A DNA stretch of 64,000 nt from positions 62,001 to 126,000 of the forward strand of contig CAUFMG010000004.1 in assembly GCA_959026725.1 (NCBI GenBank), read 5' to 3'. This DNA is from an uncultured Collinsella sp. GTDB lineage: Bacteria > Actinomycetota > Coriobacteriia > Coriobacteriales > Coriobacteriaceae. The translations under genes were made by a program, and so were the position numbers. Below, one piece after another: positions 31,411-38,777 of the stretch; position 1 is the stretch's first letter, and every line of letters starts with the position of its first letter. Below the pieces are notes generated by a model. The model ran no database searches, was not told the origin of the DNA, and saw only the letters and a list, made by a program, of their open reading frames with translations.

Positions 31411-34128
31411 ATGGACACCGCCAGCAATTACACCGAAACGCTCGAAAAGACCGTCCGTGACCTTCTCGAGCGTCAGGATGATCTGATTAGGACGGCCTTT
31501 ACCGACCAGCTCACCGGACTTGGTAACCGCGGCGGCTTTGCCCATTCCCTAGAGGAAATCTGGGAGCAGGAACTGCCCGTGACCATGGCGTTTATCGACA
31601 TCGATAACCTTAAGCACTGCAATGACGTCTTTGGGCATGACGAGGGCAACCGCTATATCTTGCAGGTAAGTCTCTATCTCAAGCTGTATATGAAAGTGGA
31701 CGAGGCGGCGTTTCGCATAGGCGGCGACGAGTTTGCCATCCTGTCTACGATTGCGACCGAGGACGACCTCGCCGAGCGCCTGGAACACTGCCGAACGGTC
31801 CTACTCAAAAACAACGATTCCGAGATGCCTCACTCGTTTAGCTACGGAGTGGCACACGCCGACCCCGCCCTGGGTGAAGTCTCCAATCGCATGACACTCG
31901 ATGCCGACCATCGCATGTACGACTACAAGCTACGCCATGCCATGCATCTTGATCGACGCAATATCGCGCAAGTCCACACCGACGACTTCGAAATAAGCGA
32001 TCGCGTTTTTGACGCCTTTTCGATGCTCAACGAAGGCCGTTATTGCTTTATCGAGAACTTGGACAAACATCGCACCCTATGGTCACAAGGCGCCCTGCGC
32101 GATCTCGGTCTTCCTTCTGAGCATGTAGACAACTGCCACGATTACTGGAAAACGCGCGTCCACCCCGATGACCTTGAGGCCTACATCAACGACATCGACC
32201 AAATCTATAATGGCTCCAAACACCGCCGCGTCATGCAGTACCGCATGCGCAATGCCGCGGGCGACTACGTCCTCTGCCGCGCTCGCGGGTTTCGCATCGA
32301 CGGCGACGGAAATACCCCCTCGCTCTATGTCGGCGAACTTGTTAACCACTCACTCGCCGAGACCGTCGACGCCGCCACGGGCCTCGGAACGCAGCGTATG
32401 CTGATCAACGCTATCGATGCCTGCCGTCGCGACCGTTGCGAGACGGGGCTTATAGCGGTCCGCGTTTGTGGCACGGCAAAGTTCAACGAGCTCTACGGGG
32501 CCGAGGCTGTCGACAACATGCTCGCCGAATACGCAGGCCGCATGCTATCGATCACCCGCGGCAGAAGTCGCGTCTTCCGCTCGCGAAACGCCCAGTTCGT
32601 CGTGCTCAGCAACGATCTGGACCACGAGGCATTCGAGCAACTGACCCATCATCTTAAAGAGGCCGTTTTCGCTCCTGTTCGAATCGCGAACGACACCATT
32701 ACCCCCGTCTGTCTTGTCGTCCCGGCCTTTTACGAGCGCTTAATCAATCAAGCGACCGCTGTTTTAGGCGAACTCGACCGTCGTCTTCGCGCCGCCGGCG
32801 GGCTTGCACCCAACGACAGCCTCCCCATACCCGAGATTGAGCGTAAAAGCGCCGTCGCCGAACGCATCGATACGCTCACGGGCCTCTATCGACCCAGCGA
32901 GTTTATGCGGCGTGCCAACGCATTTCTTAAGACAAGGCGCGACGCCGCTTGGTGTATCGCCACCGTCGACATGGGTCATATGCGACTGTTCAACGAATGG
33001 CACGGACAGGCCGAGGGCGACCGCGTGCTCGCCGATGTGGGCACGGTCCTCAAAGACATCGAGAATGCCGAGATGGGCGTCGCAGGATACTGGGGCCAAG
33101 ACGACTTTTGCATTCTCATCCCCTTTGAGCACAACACCGTCCATCAAATCTATAACCGCGTTCGCGCCGCCGTGGCCAAGCATGATGACGGCGTGGGTTT
33201 CTGGCCGTCCATGGGCGTTTGCCCCATCGACCCCAACGAGGAAATCACCATCGACGCGCAGGCCAAGGCCATGTTTACCAATCGGCGCGCCAAAAACGAT
33301 TTTAAGGATCGCATCGCCGTCTTTCGCCCCGAGGAATACAAGCGCGAGGTGGCGTTTCACCGCACCCTCACCGAGTTCCAGTATGCGCTCTCAAACGACC
33401 GCATCACCTACTACCTGCAGCCCCAGGTTGATATGGAAACCGGCAAGATCATTGGCGCCGAAGCACTCACCCGCTGGATTGACAAGGACGGCTCTCTCAT
33501 TTCACCCGCAACGTTTATCCCCGCACTCGAGGAAAGCGGCTTTGTGGTGACGCTCGACAAGTACATTTGGCAGGGTGTCGCCTCGTGGCTGCGCGGGCGC
33601 ATCGATCGAGGACTTCGCGTGGTTCCGGTCTCGCTTAATGTGTCGCGCGTGGATATCCTTGCCTGCGACGTTGCCGAACATATGGGGGCGCTCGCCGCCG
33701 AATACAACCTACCGCCCGAGCTCATGCGTATCGAGATCACCGAGACGGCTTATACGGGGGAGTCCGAGGCCGTGGACAAACTGACAGCCGACCTGCACAC
33801 CCGCGGCTTCTCGACCTATATGGACGATTTTGGCACCGGCCAGTCCACGCTCGCGATGCTCAAGAACGTCAACGTCGACGTCATCAAGCTCGACCGCACC
33901 TTTGTGCCCACCGACCGCGATCAAGGCCGCAGCGCGCAGATCGTGTCATCGATGCTCGAGATGGCGCAGTCGCTCCATCTGCCCGTCGTGGTCGAAGGCG
34001 TCGAGACAAATGAGCAGGCAAACATACTACGCCACATGGGCGCCCGCTACGCTCAGGGCTTCCTCTACTACCGCCCCATGCCGGCGAATGATTTTGAGGC
34101 ATTGCTCGATGGTGGCAAAAACAACTGA
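31411..34128 (+). CDS. Soluble cyclic-di-GMP enzyme: GGDEF, PAS-like, two degenerate GGDEF, EAL
   Basis: A 905-residue cytosolic protein with no membrane helix. Order: short coiled-coil, GGDEF domain with intact GGDEF at 104-108 (diguanylate cyclase), a PAS-like domain (about 195-335, HPDDLEAYINDI), a degenerate GGDEF (about 345-490, site RNAQF), a second degenerate GGDEF (about 505-655, site GQDDF), then EAL (about 665-900). The EAL catalytic set is present: EAL 684-686, LNVSR, EITET, DDFGTG, KLDRTF, EGVET. The product inhibition RxxD before GGDEF is absent. It could both make and break cyclic-di-GMP. The 319-bp gap upstream (31092-31410) has no gene. Confidence 0.9.
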   Translation: MDTASNYTETLEKTVRDLLERQDDLIRTAFTDQLTGLGNRGGFAHSLEEIWEQELPVTMAFIDIDNLKHCNDVFGHDEGNRYILQVSLYLKLYMKVDEAAFRIGGDEFAILSTIATEDDLAERLEHCRTVLLKNNDSEMPHSFSYGVAHADPALGEVSNRMTLDADHRMYDYKLRHAMHLDRRNIAQVHTDDFEISDRVFDAFSMLNEGRYCFIENLDKHRTLWSQGALRDLGLPSEHVDNCHDYWKTRVHPDDLEAYINDIDQIYNGSKHRRVMQYRMRNAAGDYVLCRARGFRIDGDGNTPSLYVGELVNHSLAETVDAATGLGTQRMLINAIDACRRDRCETGLIAVRVCGTAKFNELYGAEAVDNMLAEYAGRMLSITRGRSRVFRSRNAQFVVLSNDLDHEAFEQLTHHLKEAVFAPVRIANDTITPVCLVVPAFYERLINQATAVLGELDRRLRAAGGLAPNDSLPIPEIERKSAVAERIDTLTGLYRPSEFMRRANAFLKTRRDAAWCIATVDMGHMRLFNEWHGQAEGDRVLADVGTVLKDIENAEMGVAGYWGQDDFCILIPFEHNTVHQIYNRVRAAVAKHDDGVGFWPSMGVCPIDPNEEITIDAQAKAMFTNRRAKNDFKDRIAVFRPEEYKREVAFHRTLTEFQYALSNDRITYYLQPQVDMETGKIIGAEALTRWIDKDGSLISPATFIPALEESGFVVTLDKYIWQGVASWLRGRIDRGLRVVPVSLNVSRVDILACDVAEHMGALAAEYNLPPELMRIEITETAYTGESEAVDKLTADLHTRGFSTYMDDFGTGQSTLAMLKNVNVDVIKLDRTFVPTDRDQGRSAQIVSSMLEMAQSLHLPVVVEGVETNEQANILRHMGARYAQGFLYYRPMPANDFEALLDGGKNN

Positions 34129-34186
34129 TACGCTCGCGCGCAAAACACCACCGCCGAAGGGGACATTTGTCTCCATTAGCTAACTT

Positions 34187-34217
34187 ATATCCCCAATTCA
34201 AACCGAATTGGGGATAT
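34187..34217 (+). terminator. Hairpin between two GGDEF genes
   Basis: ATATCCCCAATTC-AAACC-GAATTGGGGATAT is a perfect 13-bp stem. It lacks a T-run, so it may only partly separate the two genes. Confidence 0.55.
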
Positions 34218-34255
34218 GATACAAACCGTTGTTCTGCCCAAGGAGGTTATTCATC

Positions 34256-35785
34256 ATGAACGAGTCATATCGCTTGGGCGAGCAATCGATTATTGCCTAT
34301 CTTCAGCGACTTGCGAATGGTGTCTCGACCGCCGAACTCGATGTTTCCGTGCTGCCTGCTGAGCTACGCGCCGTTGGTGAGCAACTGCAAAAGACGCATG
34401 CCATCCTGCAACAAGAGCGTCAGCTGCTTGAGTGCAACGCCTATATCGATCCGCTCACCAACTTGGACAACCGTGGCGGACTCGACCGTCACGTCGAGCA
34501 GCTCTGGCGCAAAGGCGACCCCTTCACCTGCGCCTATATTGACATCGACCATCTCAAGCATTGCAATGATAGGTTTGGCCACGCCGAAGGCAATCGCTAT
34601 ATTCTGAGCATCTGTCGCACGCTCTCCGAAACCATGGAGCACGATGAGATGCTGTTCCGTATCGGTGGAGACGAGTTTGTGCTTATCTCGCTCTCTGCAA
34701 ACGAGACTGAACTCGAGCAGCGCTTGGAGCAGGTACGTGCCGGGCTGATCGAGGCGAGCTCAGGTGGCAAGGCGCCCATGATCGCTAGCTTTAGCTTTGG
34801 CTGCTCGCGCGTCAATCCACTTGCCGGCGACACGCGTCGCCAGATGACGATGGATGCCGATCGCAAGATGTATCGCTATAAGCTTATGCATCGTGTGCAG
34901 CAACCGAAAGACAATGACGCGCCGCCACACCCAATTGCCGAGCAGCTTCCGTGCAACGACCGCGTATTCCAAGCGATCTCTATGAGCTCCGAGACGCGCT
35001 ATCCGTTTATCCTCAATCTCGATACGGGCGAATCACAATGGTCGGTTAATGCCGTACGCGATTTTGACCTGCCCTCCCAGCATCCCTACAACTCACTCGA
35101 CTTGTGGCTTGCCCGCGTTCACCCCGAGGACCGCGACAACGTACGCGCCGAGCTCGACATGGTGATAAACGGTACGTGGCACTTCCACTACATGCAGTAT
35201 CGCGTGATGGATGCCACCGAAGCATACGTGCTTTGCGACTGCACGGGCTACCGCTTGGACGGCACCGATACCGAGCCCAACATGTACGTGGGCATGATTA
35301 TCAACCGCAGCTTGGCAGATACGACCGATTCCGTGACCGGCCTGGGCGACATCCACGCCCTGGTCAACGCCATTGGCGAAATGCGTCGCGTCGCGCGCAA
35401 GGCGGGCTTGGTCGCCATTAAAATCGACGATATCGCTCAGGTCAATGCCCGCTTTGGCTTTGATGCGGGCGACCGCGTTTTGGCGGAGAGCGCCGCCTGC
35501 CTCATGGATTGTTCGCGCGGTAAGGGTCGTCTGTTCCGCTCGACCGGACCGATGTTCGTGGCGCTTTTCGACGAATTCGATCCCGAAGAGACCGACGCGA
35601 TCGCAAAGGAAATCGAGCGGTTCCTGGGCTCTCCCGTGCTCTTTGGCTCGTTTGAATATCAGCCGCCCCTTCGCGTGGCCACGCTTCATCTGGATACCGT
35701 CGACCGACAGCCCGTTTCCATTTTGAACGAGCTCAAAGTGTTGCTCGGGAAAGCCGTGCAGGTGCCAGGTACCAAACTGGATTAG
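34256..35785 (+). CDS. Soluble diguanylate cyclase with PAS-like and degenerate GGDEF domains
   Basis: A 509-residue paralogue of the first half of the upstream protein. The N-terminal GGDEF domain (about 60-210) has DIDHLKHCNDRFGH and an intact GGDEF at 137-141. A PAS-like domain follows (about 240-350, HPEDRDNVRAELDMV), then a degenerate GGDEF (about 355-505, site STGPMF). There is no EAL and no membrane helix. The I-site RxxD is not conserved. ATG 34256 has AAGGAGG upstream. It likely makes cyclic-di-GMP and works with or against the 905-residue neighbour. Confidence 0.9.
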   Translation: MNESYRLGEQSIIAYLQRLANGVSTAELDVSVLPAELRAVGEQLQKTHAILQQERQLLECNAYIDPLTNLDNRGGLDRHVEQLWRKGDPFTCAYIDIDHLKHCNDRFGHAEGNRYILSICRTLSETMEHDEMLFRIGGDEFVLISLSANETELEQRLEQVRAGLIEASSGGKAPMIASFSFGCSRVNPLAGDTRRQMTMDADRKMYRYKLMHRVQQPKDNDAPPHPIAEQLPCNDRVFQAISMSSETRYPFILNLDTGESQWSVNAVRDFDLPSQHPYNSLDLWLARVHPEDRDNVRAELDMVINGTWHFHYMQYRVMDATEAYVLCDCTGYRLDGTDTEPNMYVGMIINRSLADTTDSVTGLGDIHALVNAIGEMRRVARKAGLVAIKIDDIAQVNARFGFDAGDRVLAESAACLMDCSRGKGRLFRSTGPMFVALFDEFDPEETDAIAKEIERFLGSPVLFGSFEYQPPLRVATLHLDTVDRQPVSILNELKVLLGKAVQVPGTKLD

Positions 35786-35859
35786 CACCACGCCCGCACC
35801 GCCTCCCCCATCGTGCGATAATCCTCTGCAGAAGTCACCAACAGCAGAGGGAGTTTGTG

Positions 35860-36483
35860 ATGAAGGTTCTTTTGGTCAATGGCAGCCCCAAGGCAAACGG
35901 CAACACCGCTCGCGCGCTCGCCGAAGTCGCCGAGCAGCTTAAAGCCGAGGGCATCGACAGCGAGGTATTCCAACTGGGCGCCAAGCCCATCCGCGACTGC
36001 ATCGGCTGCGGTCAGTGCGGCAAGCTTGGCGGTCGCTGCACCTTTGACGACGACGTGGTGAACGAGCTCATCGCTGCCGCCGAGCAGGCAGATGGCTTTG
36101 TCTTTGGCTCCCCCGTCTACTATGCGCATCCCAGCGGACGCATCCTCTCGGCTCTCGACCGCGCATTCTATGCTGGCAGCCAGGCCTTTGTGCACAAGCC
36201 GGGTGCCGCGGTCGCCGTCGCCCGTCGCGGCGGCACGTCGACCACCTTCGATGTACTCAACAAATACTTCACTATCAACCAGATGCCCGTGGTGGCCTCC
36301 ACATACTGGAACAACGTCTTTGGTGCCATGCCGGGCGAGGCCGCCCAGGACGCCGAGGGCCTGGCCACCATGCGCAACATCGGCAAGAACATGGCTTGGC
36401 TCCTGCATTGTATCGAGGCAGGACAGGCTGCCGGCATCGAAGCCCCCGAAGCCGATCGCGAGCGCACCAACTTCATTCGTTAG
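35860..36483 (+). CDS. NADPH-dependent FMN reductase/flavodoxin-like protein
   Basis: A 207-residue flavoprotein of the flavodoxin fold. NGSPKANGNTARAL (residues 7-20) is the FMN phosphate loop; CIGCGQCGKLGGRC at about 48-61 is a Cys-rich loop typical of the iron-sulfur flavoprotein/NADPH-FMN reductase group; FGSPVYY follows. It may bind an Fe-S cluster or act as an iron or quinone reductase. AGAGGGAG precedes ATG 35860. It is followed after 11 bp by an ArsC-like gene. Confidence 0.87.
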   Translation: MKVLLVNGSPKANGNTARALAEVAEQLKAEGIDSEVFQLGAKPIRDCIGCGQCGKLGGRCTFDDDVVNELIAAAEQADGFVFGSPVYYAHPSGRILSALDRAFYAGSQAFVHKPGAAVAVARRGGTSTTFDVLNKYFTINQMPVVASTYWNNVFGAMPGEAAQDAEGLATMRNIGKNMAWLLHCIEAGQAAGIEAPEADRERTNFIR

Positions 36484-36494
36484 AACGGCGGAAA

Positions 36495-36836
36495 ATGAAT
36501 ATCCAGATTTTTGGCACCAAGAAGTCCTTCGATACCAAGAAGGCCCAGCGCTATTTTAAGGAGCGCCGCATCAAGGTGCAGTTTATCGACCTTAAGGAAA
36601 AGGAGATGAGCAAGGGCGAGCTCACGAGCGTGATGCAGGCGGTCGGCGGCATCGACAAGCTACTCAACCCCAAGGCCAAGGACGAGGAGACGCTCGCGCT
36701 CATCCAGCACCTCACCCCCAGCCAGCGCTTTGACAAGCTGCTCGAGAACCAGCAGGTTCTAGCCGAGCCCATTGTGCGCAACGGCAAAAAGGCCACCGTC
36801 GGTTATTGCCCCGATGTATGGGGAGCCTGGGAGTAG
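36495..36836 (+). CDS. ArsC/Spx-fold protein lacking the catalytic Cys
   Basis: A 113-residue thioredoxin-like protein of the ArsC/YffB/Spx family. The start IQIFGTKKSFDTKKAQRYFKERRI aligns with the active-site loop, but the usual Cys is replaced (TKKSFDTKKA), so arsenate reduction is unlikely. The C-terminal part LLENQQVLAEPIVRNGKKATVGY contains the conserved cis-Pro and Arg-like region. It probably works with the flavin reductase 11 bp upstream. Function unknown. Confidence 0.82.
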   Translation: MNIQIFGTKKSFDTKKAQRYFKERRIKVQFIDLKEKEMSKGELTSVMQAVGGIDKLLNPKAKDEETLALIQHLTPSQRFDKLLENQQVLAEPIVRNGKKATVGYCPDVWGAWE

Positions 36837-36922
36837 CTTGTGTTATTTGCCGGCTCGTGGGTATAAGAGCGGGCGTTTGGCATAAGATTCAACTGTAAGC
36901 CATGTCTAACAAAGGAGGGCAC

Positions 36923-38053
36923 ATGCCCAACAAACCCGTGAAGATCATCATGCTTACCGGATACCTCGGTGCCGGCAAGACCACGCTGCTCAACCACATC
37001 CTCGCTAACGACGGCGGCATCCGCGCCGCCGTGATCGTCAACGATATCGGCGAGATCAACGTCGACGCCAGCCTTATCGCCGACGGCGGCCTTTCCGAGA
37101 CCGATGACCTCATCCCGCTCACCAACGGCTGCATCTGCTGCACGCTTTCGGATGACCTGGCCAACCAGCTGCAGGGCATCGCCGATTCGGGCAACTTCGA
37201 CTACATCATCATCGAGGCATCGGGCATTTGCGAGCCTATCCCCATCGCCTACACCATCTCGAGCTTCTGCGACGAGGCCAAGGTGGGCGGCGAGCCCAAG
37301 CTCGCGCTCGACAACATCGTGGCCGTGGTCGACTGCGCCCGCATGTACGACGAGTTCAACGGCGGTCGCGACCTGCTGGCCGAGGATATCGACGAGGACG
37401 ACATCGAAAGCCTGCTCATCCAGCAGATCGAATTCTGCTCCACGCTGATCCTCAACAAGACCGATACCGTGACGCCCGAGCAGATCGCCGAGCTCAAGGC
37501 CATCGTGCGCAGCCTGCAGAAGGACGCCGTGATTGTCGAGGCCCAAAACGGCGAGGTCCCCATGGAGGAGCTGCTCGACACCGACCGCTTCGACTTTATG
37601 CGCGCCTACAACTCCGCCGCCTGGATCGAGGCCATGGAGCATCCCGAGGAGCACGACGACCCCGAGGTGCTCGAGTACGACATCGAGACCTTTGTGTACT
37701 CGCGCCGCAAGCCGTTTGACCTGCAGAAGTTCACCGATTTTGTTGAGCAGGAGTGGCCCGACGAGGTCATCCGCGTCAAGGGTCCGCTGTGGCAGACCGG
37801 CGATCCGGACATGTGCTACATGTTTGAGCAGGCCGGCCACCAGATGCGCCTGATGGAGAACGGCCTGTTTGTCGATTCGGCGCCCGAGGGCGAGAAGCAG
37901 AAGATCATCGACGAGAACCCCGAGATCATGCAGATTTGGGACGACGAGACGGGCGACCGCATGACGAGCCTGTGCATCATCGGCCGTCACATGGACAAGG
38001 ATGCGCTCATCGCCTCCCTCGATGCCTGCCTGACCGACTGGCACCGCGCCTAG
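36923..38053 (+). CDS. COG0523/CobW-family G3E GTPase
   Basis: A 376-residue metal-chaperone-type GTPase. Walker A is GYLGAGKTTLL (about 11-21), the metal-binding CxCC motif is GCICC (about 68-72), Walker B-like DYIIIEASGICEP follows, and NKTD is the guanine-specificity motif. The C-terminal CobW domain holds RRKPFDLQKFTDF. The family hands zinc, cobalt or iron to client enzymes. AAGGAGG precedes ATG 36923. It carries long acidic stretches (EEHDDPE) near 250. The metal and client are not known. Confidence 0.9.
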   Translation: MPNKPVKIIMLTGYLGAGKTTLLNHILANDGGIRAAVIVNDIGEINVDASLIADGGLSETDDLIPLTNGCICCTLSDDLANQLQGIADSGNFDYIIIEASGICEPIPIAYTISSFCDEAKVGGEPKLALDNIVAVVDCARMYDEFNGGRDLLAEDIDEDDIESLLIQQIEFCSTLILNKTDTVTPEQIAELKAIVRSLQKDAVIVEAQNGEVPMEELLDTDRFDFMRAYNSAAWIEAMEHPEEHDDPEVLEYDIETFVYSRRKPFDLQKFTDFVEQEWPDEVIRVKGPLWQTGDPDMCYMFEQAGHQMRLMENGLFVDSAPEGEKQKIIDENPEIMQIWDDETGDRMTSLCIIGRHMDKDALIASLDACLTDWHRA

Positions 38054-38093
38054 GTTTATCCAAGCGGGCATTTGTCCGCCTATGTAACCGCCA

Positions 38094-38127
38094 AACCACC
38101 ACGAAGGTGCTCTTCGTGGTGGTTTTT
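38094..38127 (+). terminator. Terminator of the COG0523 GTPase gene
   Basis: AACCACCACGAAG pairs exactly with CTTCGTGGTGGTT around GTGCT, followed by TTT. It lies 41 bp after the stop. Confidence 0.88.
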
Positions 38128-38148
38128 CGTTCTGAGCCAAGGAGATTC

Positions 38149-38748
38149 ATGTTCAACATCGTGCTGTATGCGCCCGAGATTCCGGCCAATACGGGCAATA
38201 TAGGCCGTACCTGCGTGGTCACCGGTGCCCATCTGCATCTGGTGGAGCCACTGGGCTTTTCGCTCGATGACAAGACAGTACGTCGCGCCGGTCTGGGCTA
38301 CTGGCAAAACTTGGACGTGACGACTTATGCCGGCTGGGAGGATTTCCTTGCGCGCAACGGTCTCTCCCCCGCCGACGGTCGCCTGCATCTGCTGACCAAA
38401 AAGGCACGCCGCACCTATGCGCAGAGCACCTACCGAGATGGCGACTACTTGGTCTTTGGCAGCGAGAGCTCAGGCATTCCCGAGCCACTGCTTGCCGCGG
38501 CGCCCGAGCGCTGCGAGCGCATCCCAATGCTGCGCGATTGCGACTCACTCGATAACGCCAAGGTCTGGGAAGCCCACGAGGAATCGCTGGGGCATACCGA
38601 GGACGGCCATGAGGCCATCCTTCGGCAGGATATCTGCGGCAACTTCGTCAACCCGGACGACTACCGCATCAGCGCGCTCAACCTCTCCAACAGCGCCGCC
38701 ATCGTCCTCTACGAGGCCCTGCGCCAGACAGGCTTTCCGGGAATGTGA
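38149..38748 (+). CDS. trmL: tRNA (cytidine/uridine-2'-O)-methyltransferase TrmL
   Basis: A 199-residue SPOUT methyltransferase that methylates the wobble 2'-O of tRNA-Leu. MFNIVLYAPEIPANTGNIGRTC, LVEPLGF, FGSESSGIP and LNLSNSAAIVLYEALRQ form the AdoMet-binding knot. It is longer than TrmL of E. coli (157) because of an insertion (GHTEDGHEAILRQDICGNFV). AAGGAG precedes ATG 38149. The last codons ATG-TGA are part of a 31-bp palindrome. Confidence 0.92.
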   Translation: MFNIVLYAPEIPANTGNIGRTCVVTGAHLHLVEPLGFSLDDKTVRRAGLGYWQNLDVTTYAGWEDFLARNGLSPADGRLHLLTKKARRTYAQSTYRDGDYLVFGSESSGIPEPLLAAAPERCERIPMLRDCDSLDNAKVWEAHEESLGHTEDGHEAILRQDICGNFVNPDDYRISALNLSNSAAIVLYEALRQTGFPGM

Positions 38749-38773
38749 CAAAGGGACCGTCCCTTTGTCACAT
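38743..38773. repeat. ATGTGACAAAG palindrome, copy at trmL stop
   Basis: ATGTGACAAAGGGA (38743-38756) is exactly inverted as TCCCTTTGTCACAT (38760-38773) around CCG. It overlaps the last Met codon and stop of trmL and lies 5 bp before the convergent UvrA-like stop, so it could terminate both. A related copy is at 42471-42501. Confidence 0.8.
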
Positions 38774-38777
38774 TTGG

